Program-made: the position numbers and the translations under genes
Part shown: positions 42,055 to 50,124 of the stretch, piece by piece
Layout of the letters: each line of letters begins with the position of its first letter
Position numbering within the stretch: position 1 is the stretch's first letter
Notes under the pieces: generated by a model
What the model was told of the DNA's origin: nothing
Seen by the model: only the letters and a program-made list of their open reading frames with translations
The model's database searches: none
Assembly (NCBI GenBank): GCA_902495245.1
Contig: CABUWI010000001.1
Coordinates: 380,029-444,028 of the forward strand
Origin: an uncultured Porphyromonadaceae bacterium
Lineage (GTDB): Bacteria > Bacteroidota > Bacteroidia > Bacteroidales > Muribaculaceae
DNA length: 64,000 nt
Direction: 5' to 3'

Positions 42055-43905
42055 TTATTTTGAGGTTAACTGAATGTTCATCTGACAGTTGCGGCAGTCA
42101 AACGCGAGCCGCAGCGCGGGGAGGTTTTTGGAGAGGAGAAGCAGATTGGCCGGAAGTTTTTTTGCCGTGGAGGGGTCGCGGAGACACGCACCGAGTTCGC
42201 GGCGAAGGCAGTAGCGCGTGGTCATGACGGTGAGGCCGTCGGTAGTGTCGGGGCGCGAAGTTTCGAGCGCGGGCTGAATCGTGCCGCTCACGCCGTGGGC
42301 GCGATAAAGGCTTTCGGCCAGCGAGTTGGCCACATTGGCGTGGAAGGTGAGCGACGCGCCTTCGGGCCATGCGGCCTCGGGACGCTCGAGGGCGCGGAGC
42401 GGGCGCGAAAATCGGGCGCGGGCCCCGGCGTCGAGCATCTCGACGAGGGCGCGGCGCAGTTGGGCAACGGCCGATGGAGCGATGAAAATGTCCGGGCCGA
42501 CCAGGTCGGCGAGCGAGCGCAGGCGGTAGACGGTGTCGCCGAGTCGCCCAAGGAGGTTGCGCCGGGCGTCGAGCTGCGGGGTGCGCGCCGGCGCGAGGCC
42601 GTCGGCCGGAATAGTGGCGGCGGTGCCGTCGTCCGTTTCGAGCACTATCACACCGCCGGCCTGACGCAGCGTAAGGTCGAGCGGAATGGTGCGCAGGGCC
42701 GTGTCGGTCGGAGCGAGGGCGTCGGCAAACGCCTTGTCGAAGCTGCGGCGCAGGGTTGCCCCGGGGCGCAGGTTGGCCACTGCGTCGGCGGTAAAGACGG
42801 TGGCCGGAGGCTGAAAGCGGTTCACGCGGAAACCGCAGACGGCGCCGGCGCCCGTGGTGAAGTTCAGACCGTCGCCGTTGGCCAAAGGCTCGCGAAGGTT
42901 TTTCAGTTCGATGCGGCGCCCGCTGACGGATTTGACCACGGCCACGGGCAATCCGAGGCTCTTGGGGGATTCGAAGGCGGCGAGGGCGCCCGGCGCGGGC
43001 ATCGGCGTGCGCAGAAAGTGAGAGGTATAGCCGCGGTTGAATGTGCGCGAAAGGTCGGGCGTGAAGGTGCGGTCAACCGTGCCGCGCGACGTGCGGGCTA
43101 CGCCGAGTGCGCGCAGGGCGCGGTCGTAGGCCGATACGACGTTTTTGACGTAGGCCTCGTCTTTGAGGCGCCCTTCGATTTTGAGCGAGGAGATGCCGGC
43201 AGAAATCATGTCGGCGAGGGCGTCAAGGCGATTGAGGTCGCGCAGCGAGAGCAAGTGTTTGTTCTCGATGAGAATGCGGCCCGTGTCGGCGTCGGCCAGG
43301 CTGAACGGCAGGCGGCAAATCTGGGCGCACTCGCCGCGGTTGGCCGAGCGGCCGCCACACATGAGCGACGCCCGGCAGTCGCCGCTGTAGCTGACGCAGA
43401 GGGCGCCGTGCACAAAGGCCTCGAGGGGCACGGACGTGGCGGCGCGCACGGCGCTGATTTCGTCGAGCGTCAGCTCGCGGGGCAGCACGAGCTGCGAAAA
43501 TCCGAGGTCTTGCAGAAAGCGGGCGCGCTCGGGAGTGCGGATATCGCACTGCGTGGAGGCGTGAAGCGCAATGGGGGGCAGGTCGAGGCGCAACAGCGAG
43601 AGGTCTTGCACAATGAGGGCGTCGACGCCGGCTCGGTAGAGGTCGGCTACCAGCCGTTCGACGTCGCGGAGCTCCGACTCGTAGACGAGGGTATTGACCG
43701 TTACGTAGACGCGGGCGTCAAATCCGTGGGCATAGTCGCACACCCGGGCAATGTCGGCAATGGAGTTTGAGGCGGCGGCACGGGCGCCGTGAGAGGGCGC
43801 GCCGATATAGACGGCGTCGGCGCCATGGTCAATGGCCGCGATGGCCACCGAGGCGTCGCGCGCCGGGGCAAGCAGTTCAATCGAATATTTCGGGGTTGCT
43901 GACAT
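42055..43905 (-). CDS. U32 family protein, long RlhA-like type
   Basis: A 616-residue U32-family protein. The N-terminus YSIELLAPARDASVAIAAIDHGADAVYIGAPSHGARA and the signature EAFVHGALCVSYSGDC with SANRGECAQICRLPF carry the conserved cysteines. A long C-terminal DUF3656-like region ends in another cysteine pair (CRNCQ). By length it resembles RlhA, which hydroxylates C2501 of 23S rRNA, more than collagenase. The start is set at the ATG at 43905, since an earlier one at 43938 lies deeper inside the NlpC gene; 29 bp still overlap. A shorter U32 paralog lies at 61937. Confidence 0.88.
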   Translation of the reverse strand: MSATPKYSIELLAPARDASVAIAAIDHGADAVYIGAPSHGARAAASNSIADIARVCDYAHGFDARVYVTVNTLVYESELRDVERLVADLYRAGVDALIVQDLSLLRLDLPPIALHASTQCDIRTPERARFLQDLGFSQLVLPRELTLDEISAVRAATSVPLEAFVHGALCVSYSGDCRASLMCGGRSANRGECAQICRLPFSLADADTGRILIENKHLLSLRDLNRLDALADMISAGISSLKIEGRLKDEAYVKNVVSAYDRALRALGVARTSRGTVDRTFTPDLSRTFNRGYTSHFLRTPMPAPGALAAFESPKSLGLPVAVVKSVSGRRIELKNLREPLANGDGLNFTTGAGAVCGFRVNRFQPPATVFTADAVANLRPGATLRRSFDKAFADALAPTDTALRTIPLDLTLRQAGGVIVLETDDGTAATIPADGLAPARTPQLDARRNLLGRLGDTVYRLRSLADLVGPDIFIAPSAVAQLRRALVEMLDAGARARFSRPLRALERPEAAWPEGASLTFHANVANSLAESLYRAHGVSGTIQPALETSRPDTTDGLTVMTTRYCLRRELGACLRDPSTAKKLPANLLLLSKNLPALRLAFDCRNCQMNIQLTSK

Positions 43906-44545
43906 AGATGGAGTCGATTTGTTGGTCAAGGGCGTCATATAGCTGCTGAAGGCGCTCGTTGATAGGCTCGACTACGGGCTTCGGCGTCTCATCGACCGTT
44001 TGTTGCTTTTTCTTCTTGTCGCGCTTGCGGGCGGCATCGGTCTCGATTATGCGGCCCTGACTGTGGAGGGTGCGCTGCCAGTATTTTTCATTGAGCGCGC
44101 TCTCCATGACGCCGCGCGAGGAAGAGGCGTGAATCATGCGGCCATCGCCTATGTAGAGGCCGACGTGGTTGACGCGCGAAGAGTTTTTGGAAGTGGCGAA
44201 GAAGACGAGGTCGCCGGGCTTCATGTCGTCGAACTTGACCGGACGGGCATACTCGCGCTGCATGGCGCTCGAGCGTGGCAACTTGATGTCGTAGACGAAC
44301 TTAAACACCTCCATAATCATGCCCGAGCAGTCAGTGCCGCGGCGGGAGTGGCCGCCGTAGGCATAGGGCGTGCCTATCCACTTTCGGGCCTCGCGCACCA
44401 GCTCGCCCACCTGACGCTCGGTCGACGGAATGACCCGCGCAGGCACGGCGGGACGCGACGCCCCTGAAGACGCTGCACGCTTGGACCGGCAACCGCCCAG
44501 GGCCACGGTCAAAGCAACCAGAAGAAGCAACAGTAACTTTTTCAC
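43877..44545 (-). CDS. NlpC/P60 (C40) peptidoglycan hydrolase lipoprotein
   Basis: A 222-residue cell-wall endopeptidase. I start at the GTG at 44545, because the only upstream ATG (44590) precedes the -7 box at 44559-44566. The resulting VKKLLLLLLVALTVALGGC is a clean lipoprotein signal. The catalytic domain shows KWIGTPYAYGGHSRRGTDCSGMIM (Cys nucleophile) and NHVGLYIGDGRMIHASS (His). A basic, Lys-rich C-terminal tail (KRDKKKKQQ) follows. It cleaves stem-peptide bonds, probably during growth. It heads the minus-strand operon. Confidence 0.92.
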   Translation of the reverse strand: MKKLLLLLLVALTVALGGCRSKRAASSGASRPAVPARVIPSTERQVGELVREARKWIGTPYAYGGHSRRGTDCSGMIMEVFKFVYDIKLPRSSAMQREYARPVKFDDMKPGDLVFFATSKNSSRVNHVGLYIGDGRMIHASSSRGVMESALNEKYWQRTLHSQGRIIETDAARKRDKKKKQQTVDETPKPVVEPINERLQQLYDALDQQIDSIYVSNPEIFD

Positions 44546-44558
44546 AATTTTTTCAGTG

Positions 44559-44566
44559 CAAATATA
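44559..44566 (-). promoter_or_regulatory. -7 promoter element of the nlpC-U32-sdaA operon
   Basis: TATATTTG on the minus strand, 13 bp before the GTG start at 44545, decides that start over the ATG at 44590. It is divergent from and only 12 bp away from the rmlB box. Confidence 0.7.
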
Positions 44567-44578
44567 CGGAATTTTTGG

Positions 44579-44586
44579 TAACTTTG
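44579..44586 (+). promoter_or_regulatory. -7 promoter element of rmlB
   Basis: TAACTTTG ends four bases before the rmlB ATG at 44591, so a transcript from it would start at or within a base or two of the start codon. Confidence 0.65.
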
Positions 44587-44590
44587 CCAT

Positions 44591-45649
44591 ATGAAACGTA
44601 GAATCTTAGTAACCGGAGGCGCCGGATTTATCGGCTCCCATCTTGTTCGCCGACTGGTGAACAACTATCCCGACTATCTCATTGTCAACTTCGACGCGCT
44701 GACCTACTGCGGCAACCCCGCCAACCTCAAAGACGTGGAGAACGCGCCGAACTATCGCTTCGTCCACGGCAACATCTGCGACGCCGAGGCCGTCGAGAAG
44801 GCGTTTGCCAACTTCGACATCGACGGCGTCATCAACCTCGCCGCCGAGAGCCACGTTGACCGCTCAATCAAAGACCCGCTGGCCTTTGTGCGCAGCAACG
44901 TCATGGGCACCCTGACGCTGCTCGAAGCCGCGCGCAAGGCCTGGGGCGACCGCAAGGACGTGCGCTTCCACCAGGTAAGCACCGACGAGGTCTACGGCTC
45001 GCTTGAGCCCGACGGCGGTTTCTTCACCGAAGAGACCCGCTATGACCCCCACTCGCCCTACTCCGCCTCGAAGGCGTCGGCCGACCACTTCGTGCGCGCC
45101 TATCACGACACCTACGGCCTCCCGACGGTCATCACCAACTGCTCGAACAACTACGGCCCATATCAGTTCCCCGAAAAGCTGATTCCGCTGTTTCTCAACA
45201 ACATCGTCGAGCGCAGGCCGCTGCCCGTCTACGGCGAGGGACTCAACGTGCGCGACTGGCTCTATGTCGAAGACCACGCCGCGGCGCTCGACCTCGTGTT
45301 CCACCGCGCAGCCGACGGCTCGACCTACAACATAGGCGGCCACAACGAATGGCGTAACATCGACATCGTCAACCTGCTCATCGAAACGGCCGACCGCAAA
45401 CTCGGACGCCCCGCCGGCGCCGACCGCGACCTCATTACCTACGTAACCGACCGCAAGGGCCACGACCTGCGCTATGCAATCGACGCATCGAAACTCGAAC
45501 GCGACCTGGGCTGGGCGCCGTCGGTGCAGTTCGAAGAAGGGCTTGACCGCACCGTTGACTGGTATCTGACCCATCAAGAGTGGATCAACGACATCACCTC
45601 GGGCGCCTATCGCGACTATTACGAAAAAATGTACGGCAAAAAATACTGA
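44591..45649 (+). CDS. rmlB: dTDP-glucose 4,6-dehydratase
   Basis: A 352-residue short-chain dehydrogenase of the RmlB type making dTDP-4-keto-6-deoxyglucose, a precursor of dTDP-rhamnose and related sugars. It has the NAD-binding ILVTGGAGFIGSHLVRRL, the active-site TDEVYGSL, YSASKASADHF (Tyr and Lys) and the downstream NNYGPYQFPEKLIPLF. No rmlA, C or D is adjacent. It may supply the exopolysaccharide locus a few kb away, or cell-wide glycosylation. The ATG is almost leaderless relative to its -7 box. The TPM gene follows by eight bp. Confidence 0.96.
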   Translation: MKRRILVTGGAGFIGSHLVRRLVNNYPDYLIVNFDALTYCGNPANLKDVENAPNYRFVHGNICDAEAVEKAFANFDIDGVINLAAESHVDRSIKDPLAFVRSNVMGTLTLLEAARKAWGDRKDVRFHQVSTDEVYGSLEPDGGFFTEETRYDPHSPYSASKASADHFVRAYHDTYGLPTVITNCSNNYGPYQFPEKLIPLFLNNIVERRPLPVYGEGLNVRDWLYVEDHAAALDLVFHRAADGSTYNIGGHNEWRNIDIVNLLIETADRKLGRPAGADRDLITYVTDRKGHDLRYAIDASKLERDLGWAPSVQFEEGLDRTVDWYLTHQEWINDITSGAYRDYYEKMYGKKY

Positions 45650-45657
45650 CCCCCGTG

Positions 45658-46899
45658 ATGAAATTTCTGCGCCTTTTGGCGGTAATGGCTGCCGCGCTGA
45701 CGGCCTTCGCGCTCGGCGCGGCAACCTATAGAGTCGACGACATTCCAAACGTGCACCGCGCCGACAGCACACGCTTCGTCAGCAACCCCGACGGCATTCT
45801 GTCGCGCCAAGCCGAAGCCGACATCAACGCCATGCTGCAGCGCCTGCAGCAGCAGACGTCGGCCGAGGTTGTATGCATCGCCGTTGACGACATCGACGGC
45901 GACATCGACGACTTCGCCACGGAACTGATGCGCAAATGGGGCGTCGGCAAAAAAGACACGAACAACGGCGTGATGCTGCTCATTGTCAAAGACCAACGTC
46001 AGGTCGTAATCCGCACGGGCGTCGGCGTCGAAGGGCTGCTGCCCGACGGCCTCTGCGGCTCAATAATCCGCAAGAACATCACGCCGCGATTTCGCGAAGG
46101 CGACTATGACGGCGGCACCGCCGGCGCCATCGCCGACATTGCCGGCATACTCTCCTCGCCCGAGGCGCGCGACGAGATTATGAGCAAATATGCCAACAAT
46201 GCCGCCGGCGACGATTTCGACCTGTTCCGCTTCTACCTGACGCTCTGCGCCTACGCCGCCGCCATCTGCCTCATTCTCGTGGTCGCCACGGCCATCAAAT
46301 CGCGCAACAAGACGCGCTATCAGAAATATCTCGCCGCCAACGGCCTCTACTCTCCCCTGCTCTTCGCCTCGTTCCTTGGCCTGGGTCTGCCGCTGGTAGC
46401 CTTCGTGCCGCTCGCTTTGTGGCGCCACAACCTGCGCCGCGGCAAGCACCTCTGCCCCGACTGCGGCACGCCGATGCAACTCATCGACGAAGAACACGAC
46501 AACGACTTCCTGACCCGCGCGCAAGACATCGAAGAGAAAATCGGCGCCGTCGACTACGATGTCTGGCGCTGTCCCGCCGACGGCGAAACGGAAGTGATTC
46601 CCTACGTGTCGCGCTCGTCGGCCTATACGCCGTGTCCCGTCTGCCACGCCCGCACCATGCGCGTCATCTCCGACCGCACCACCGTGCAGCCCACCACGAC
46701 TCGCCCCGGCCTACGCGTCATTACGCGCCAGTGCGTCAACTGCGGCTACAGCGACGACGAAAACCACACGCTGCCCCGAGTCGCGCCCGTGGTCATTGTC
46801 GGCGGCGGCAGCGGCATCGGCGGAGGAGGAGGCGGCATTGGCGGCGGCAGCTTCGGCGGCGGCTTCACGGCAGGCGGCGGCGCCCGCGGCGGCTGGTAA
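45658..46899 (+). CDS. TPM-domain membrane protein with glycine-rich tail (YgcG-like)
   Basis: A 413-residue exported protein. After a signal peptide (residues 1-22) a TPM domain spans about residues 25-170 (FVSNPDGILSRQAEADINAML, KDTNNGVMLLIVKDQRQVVIRTGVGVEG). Two transmembrane helices follow near residues 215-235 and 250-275. A cysteine-paired zinc-ribbon-like region comes next (CPDCGTPM, CPVCHART, CVNCGY). The C-terminus is almost pure glycine with SFGGGFTAGGGARGGW, the YgcG hallmark. TPM proteins are linked to LemA and photosystem repair in other taxa; here the role is unknown. I start at the ATG at 45658, giving a proper signal peptide. Confidence 0.87.
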   Translation: MKFLRLLAVMAAALTAFALGAATYRVDDIPNVHRADSTRFVSNPDGILSRQAEADINAMLQRLQQQTSAEVVCIAVDDIDGDIDDFATELMRKWGVGKKDTNNGVMLLIVKDQRQVVIRTGVGVEGLLPDGLCGSIIRKNITPRFREGDYDGGTAGAIADIAGILSSPEARDEIMSKYANNAAGDDFDLFRFYLTLCAYAAAICLILVVATAIKSRNKTRYQKYLAANGLYSPLLFASFLGLGLPLVAFVPLALWRHNLRRGKHLCPDCGTPMQLIDEEHDNDFLTRAQDIEEKIGAVDYDVWRCPADGETEVIPYVSRSSAYTPCPVCHARTMRVISDRTTVQPTTTRPGLRVITRQCVNCGYSDDENHTLPRVAPVVIVGGGSGIGGGGGGIGGGSFGGGFTAGGGARGGW

Positions 46900-46922
46900 T
46901 CGCTGTGTCGACGGTTTTGTGA

Positions 46923-46972
46923 TTTATGTAATTTATGAATTTTATGTTTTGCATGCACATAAATTACATAAA
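46923..46972. repeat. AT-rich perfect inverted repeat, possible terminator
   Basis: TTTATGTAATTTATG (46923-46937) pairs perfectly with CATAAATTACATAAA (46958-46972) across a 20-base AT-rich loop. It lies between convergent genes (TPM protein and four-helix-bundle protein). Being almost free of G and C it is a weak hairpin, so its role as a bidirectional terminator is only a guess. Confidence 0.7.
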
Positions 46973-47000
46973 ATACATAAATAACATCACTTCGCAACAA

Positions 47001-47546
47001 TCAGTATCCTCGCTGTCGACGCCGTTCGCGACTCATCGCCTCCCGCAGGCCGCCCTCCTGAATAAAGCGCTCTTCGAGCGATTTCAGCACTTTCGCCAAC
47101 ATGGCTTCCATTTGCCGAATCAGCGTCAGCATGATGTTGGCCACTGTTTCATCTGACCGACTCTCGCACTTATCAACGAACTCGCCCGAATCATAGTGAT
47201 TCCGGCAATAATTCCGCGTCGCAACCGTGCGCGGGTCATCTTTATCCCAGATTTCGAGTCTGCGTTGGCGCAGAAAATCCATATAATCCTCGCGCAATTC
47301 CATAACCGAGCCGCGCGCCACGCCGATAAGCCTGATGCACATCTCGAGCGACACCGTGCCGTCGCTGACGCCCTCGACGATATTCTGCTTGCACGACCTC
47401 GCCGCCTGACGCATCTGGTCCACCGTCCGCGACCCGCGGGGCAGCGCACGGACAATAAACATCTCCGTAACATCGCAGATTATCACCGACTTCCGATAAA
47501 CCGTCCACGACGTATAATCGCCCGAAATTTTCAAAAACCCGTTCAT
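47001..47546 (-). CDS. Four-helix-bundle protein (23S rRNA intervening-sequence family-like)
   Basis: A 181-residue all-helical protein of the S23/four-helix-bundle suffix type, common in Bacteroidetes. Family-like segments are VYRKSVIICDVTEMFIVRALPRGSRTVDQMRQAARSCKQNIVEGV and VARGSVMELREDYMDFLRQRRLEIWDKDD. The tail is very basic (SRERRRQRGY). The function is unknown; relatives occur in rRNA intervening sequences and in variable retron- or diversity-associated loci, but nothing like that is visible here. The ATG at 47546 is chosen because an upstream one (47564) lies inside the -7 box at 47562. Confidence 0.85.
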   Translation of the reverse strand: MNGFLKISGDYTSWTVYRKSVIICDVTEMFIVRALPRGSRTVDQMRQAARSCKQNIVEGVSDGTVSLEMCIRLIGVARGSVMELREDYMDFLRQRRLEIWDKDDPRTVATRNYCRNHYDSGEFVDKCESRSDETVANIMLTLIRQMEAMLAKVLKSLEERFIQEGGLREAMSRERRRQRGY

Positions 47547-47561
47547 TCGTGAAATTTTCTG

Positions 47562-47569
47562 CAAATGTA
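47562..47569 (-). promoter_or_regulatory. -7 promoter element of the four-helix-bundle gene
   Basis: TACATTTG on the minus strand, 15 bp before the ATG at 47546. Confidence 0.65.
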
Positions 47570-47653
47570 ACTAAAAATTTTTGTATGGCAACAAAAAAGC
47601 GACGGCAAGGTCGCGGGGGCGCATTGCCGTCGGTGTGTTCGGGGATTAGATGT

Positions 47654-49732
47654 TTATTTCACGAGGATTTTGTCGACGCGAGAGCCGCAGCGGCGAATGT
47701 AGATGCCCTTTGCGGGACGGTCAACGCGGACACCTTGCAGTGTGTAATATTCGGCTGGACCGTCGGCCGTGGTGGCAGTGTCGACTTCATCAATCGAGCT
47801 GACGAGACCGCCGGCGATGCTCTCGATGAAGGAGACGGCGGCATTTTTCAGCGTCGGGAAGAGGTCGCCGAGCGACGACGAGCAGTCGAGCGCGAACATA
47901 ACGGCAACGGAGGTGCGGACATCTTCAACCGACACGTCTTCGTCTTTGGCGTTCTCCTTGTTGTGCTGCCAGAGGCCCTTGGAGGCAATCCACTGCCACT
48001 GGTCGATGTCGGAGCTGTTGATTTCCAGCGGATTGTCGTTGAGGTCGCGCACGTCGTTGAGGGTAAATGTCAGATAGATGCCGTTCTTTACGGCGCGGAG
48101 CGTCGTGCCCGACGCACTGGTACAGCCGAAATATTCAACACCGGTGAGGCTCATGTTGTCGATGCTGAAACGGCCCGTAAAGCGGACGGAATTATCGCCT
48201 ACCTTGTCGTCGCTGCCGTCGAGAGTAAAGCAATATTTGTCGCCGTCAGACATCATCGGCACGGTGATTGTCAGCGAGCGCTTAACGACCTGGCGGTTCA
48301 GGTTGTCGACAATGTGTGCAAGCTCGCTTTTCACGCCGTTGATGTCGCGCACGGGCATTGCATTCTCCTCTTTCGAGGCGAGAGCACGCAGATTGTACAT
48401 AAACAGCTCCTCGTCCGACACGTCATCGCTCTGCAGCCCGATTGTGTAGGCGTCGATTGGCTGGCCTTTGACGGTGGTCGAGGCAATTCGGCCCGAAAGA
48501 TATTCGGCGTAGGTGCGCGAATTACGGTGTTGCGGTTCCATTGCAAGCGAACCCTGGTCGAGGCCGTCGGTGAACGTGATGAGCACTACCTTGCCGACGT
48601 TGTCGGGCAGTTTGGCGTTGGCCAGAGTGGTGATACTTTGGTCTACGGCATAATAGAGCAGCGTGGCGTTTCCAAGCTCGCGCTCGTTGACAAAGTCTGT
48701 GAAAACAGTACGGTTTTCGGGCGTAATTATCTCAATGGGTTTGGTTACAACCTTGTCGTTAAAGGCGACAATGCCCAAGAAGGCACCGTTTTCGGCCTCG
48801 ATTGGCTTGCTGTAACCTTCGGGAAGAGTGATGACGTAGTCTTTTCTGCTGATATTGCTGCCGTCTTCACATTCGTAGGCAATCGCGCCTGCGGGAATGG
48901 TAATGACGCCGTCTGTCAACGAGCCGAAAGCGTTTTCAGCCTGAGTGTAAGTGATATTCTGCTTGGTCGACAGATTTTGCACGGAAAATTGCTCCAGATA
49001 GACGGCCTCGGGATTCTTGGCGTGAATATACACGTAATCACCTTCAAAGTCCGAACTTTGGAAGGGTTTGCAGCGATATACGCCGTCGCGATTTGCGCTC
49101 TTTTCAAAATCGACGTCAGTGCTGAACGGCTCACCGTTGATTGCAATCGAACCATCCTGCCATTTGCCGAGTCCGAAGTTCACCCAAGTTTCCTCCGGCG
49201 GCTCAACACCAAGAATGCCTTCGGGGAAAACGATCTTGTGCACCGTTGAATACAAGCATTCAGAAGATGGAACGCCAATCATATCGGGCCAATCAAATAG
49301 TAAATCAATAGCAAAACTCTCGGCAGGAAATTCAATGGTAATACCGTCAGCAGATACTTTGCCATATTTCTTCGCATCAAATCCGTTTTCAGGACATATT
49401 TGATAAGTATGAGAATAATAAAAACTAGGTTTGCCAAGGTAATACACAAACGGCTCGAAATAGATTTGACTATGGTTTTCTATATGAAGATACAAATAGA
49501 CATTGTCTGTCCAATAGTCATTACCGGGAACTTTTTGTGCATATGGTTGCATACGGAAAACCGTCGGGCGCGAATCTGACTGTTCGACTTTTACAAACCA
49601 AGAATCTAATGAACCTATGAATGAAGATTGGATGCCGTCGAACCACTCGCATTGACCGACGGGAGTCCAGGTTTCTGCCGCGAGCGGTAGAGTGCCCGCA
49701 AGAAGAGTCAGTAAAAGTAAAAGCTTTTTCAT
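47654..49732 (-). CDS. Secreted VWA-like protein with T9SS-type tail
   Basis: A 692-residue exported protein. The signal peptide MKKLLLLLTLLAGTLPLAA is followed by beta-rich regions of unknown type (residues 25-320). A von Willebrand A-like fold spans roughly 320-600, with KVVLITFTDGLDQGS and, further on, the MIDAS-like VMFALDCSSSLGDLFPTLKNAAVSFIESI. The final 30 residues (EYYTLQGVRVDRPAKGIYIRRC...DKILVK) resemble the type A T9SS sorting domain seen in secreted Bacteroidales proteins. I do not recognise the N-terminal half. It is probably a cell-surface adhesin or vault-like protein. The ncRNA candidate lies 55 bp upstream. Confidence 0.82.
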   Translation of the reverse strand: MKKLLLLLTLLAGTLPLAAETWTPVGQCEWFDGIQSSFIGSLDSWFVKVEQSDSRPTVFRMQPYAQKVPGNDYWTDNVYLYLHIENHSQIYFEPFVYYLGKPSFYYSHTYQICPENGFDAKKYGKVSADGITIEFPAESFAIDLLFDWPDMIGVPSSECLYSTVHKIVFPEGILGVEPPEETWVNFGLGKWQDGSIAINGEPFSTDVDFEKSANRDGVYRCKPFQSSDFEGDYVYIHAKNPEAVYLEQFSVQNLSTKQNITYTQAENAFGSLTDGVITIPAGAIAYECEDGSNISRKDYVITLPEGYSKPIEAENGAFLGIVAFNDKVVTKPIEIITPENRTVFTDFVNERELGNATLLYYAVDQSITTLANAKLPDNVGKVVLITFTDGLDQGSLAMEPQHRNSRTYAEYLSGRIASTTVKGQPIDAYTIGLQSDDVSDEELFMYNLRALASKEENAMPVRDINGVKSELAHIVDNLNRQVVKRSLTITVPMMSDGDKYCFTLDGSDDKVGDNSVRFTGRFSIDNMSLTGVEYFGCTSASGTTLRAVKNGIYLTFTLNDVRDLNDNPLEINSSDIDQWQWIASKGLWQHNKENAKDEDVSVEDVRTSVAVMFALDCSSSLGDLFPTLKNAAVSFIESIAGGLVSSIDEVDTATTADGPAEYYTLQGVRVDRPAKGIYIRRCGSRVDKILVK

Positions 49733-49786
49733 TGTGTGAATGAATCGGTTTGTGCCGCACTCCCTCCGATGCAGCGGTTAGGATAT

Positions 49787-49874
49787 GAAAAAGGTGTGAG
49801 GAATGTATCTCTGTCTTACCCAGTTCTCAGGCCTTGGCGTGCCCTTTCCACGAATAAGACAACAGCCCCACACC
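49787..49874 (-). terminator. Terminator hairpin competing with the rod RNA
   Basis: On the minus strand GGTGTGGGG (49874-49866) pairs with CCTCACACC (49801-49793) with one G.U, and TGTCTTA (49861-49855) with TAAGACA (49818-49812). TTTTTC follows. Both stems reuse bases of the 3' half of the rod, so rod and terminator are mutually exclusive. Confidence 0.6.
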
Positions 49875-50003
49875 GGTATAGCACACGTCTGCCCTCGCGG
49901 GCAGAGATATTGCTATCAGTGCAGGTGCCATCGTCATTGTATCTTCGTGAAAATACAAACCGCCAAGTTTGAGAACTGAAGATAAAATTTCAATAACACC
50001 TTT

Positions 50004-50036
50004 TCTTCGGAAACGATTCAGAGAATCGGCCGAAGA
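50004..50036. repeat. Hairpin in the 5' part of the candidate RNA
   Basis: TCTTCGG/CCGAAGA plus GATTC/GAATC form a 12-bp stem with a small internal loop and a three-base apical loop. There is no T-tract on either side. It is likely the first stem-loop of the minus-strand RNA. Confidence 0.7.
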
Positions 50037-50084
50037 GTGAAAAATAAAAATATGAGGCTGTCTCTACAGCACCCTTTACGCCTG

Positions 50085-50116
50085 CAAATGTACGCAGAAA
50101 TTTTTGAACACGCAAA
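50085..50116 (-). promoter_or_regulatory. Full -33/-7 promoter for the structured RNA
   Basis: On the minus strand TTTG (50116-50113), a 20-bp spacer and TACATTTG (50092-50085) match the Bacteroidetes consensus TTTG-n(19-21)-TAnnTTTG. It is the most complete promoter I found in the window. Transcription would start near 50078. Confidence 0.75.
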
Positions 50117-50124
50117 TGCCGGAA

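Larger units (their letters stand above)
49787..50078 (-). ncRNA. Candidate structured small RNA with 6S-like rod and own terminator
   Basis: The 392-bp space between dgt and the VWA gene folds, on the minus strand, into a 158-nt rod (49978 to 49821). The successive stems are CAGTTCTCA/TGAGAACTG, CTTGGCG/CGCCAAG, a 10-bp TTTTCACGAA/TTCGTGGAAA, ACAA/TTGT, ATAGCA/TGCTAT and TCTGCCC/GGGCAGA capped by a GCGA tetraloop. A large central bubble lies between the fourth and fifth. The one non-Watson-Crick pair is U.G on this strand but A.C on the other, and the loop is GNRA only here, so the minus strand is the RNA. A promoter lies at 50085 and a T-tracted terminator at 49787. Identity as 6S RNA is a guess. 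Confidence 0.6.

Noticed and set aside
42295..43770. Plus-strand open frame of 491 codons opposite the long U32 gene
   Set aside because: Gly/Val/Ala-rich antisense shadow without domains. The minus-strand U32 signature is intact.
46935..47156. Small plus-strand open frame after the TPM gene
   Set aside because: It runs through the AT-rich inverted repeat and into the antisense of the four-helix-bundle gene, without any coding features.
47549..49249. Plus-strand open frame of 566 codons opposite the VWA gene
   Set aside because: Antisense shadow. The minus-strand frame has a clean signal peptide, MIDAS-like motif and sorting-type tail.
49821..49840. CTGAGA-containing segment taken as a TPP riboswitch
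   Set aside because: Only this short box fits on the minus strand. The other conserved TPP helices and loops are missing, and the bases pair in the long rod instead.
49787..50092. tmRNA, RNase P RNA or SRP RNA
   Set aside because: No tRNA-like acceptor end, no conserved RNase P cores and no SRP apical GGAA/CCGGAAG-type loop could be found on either strand.
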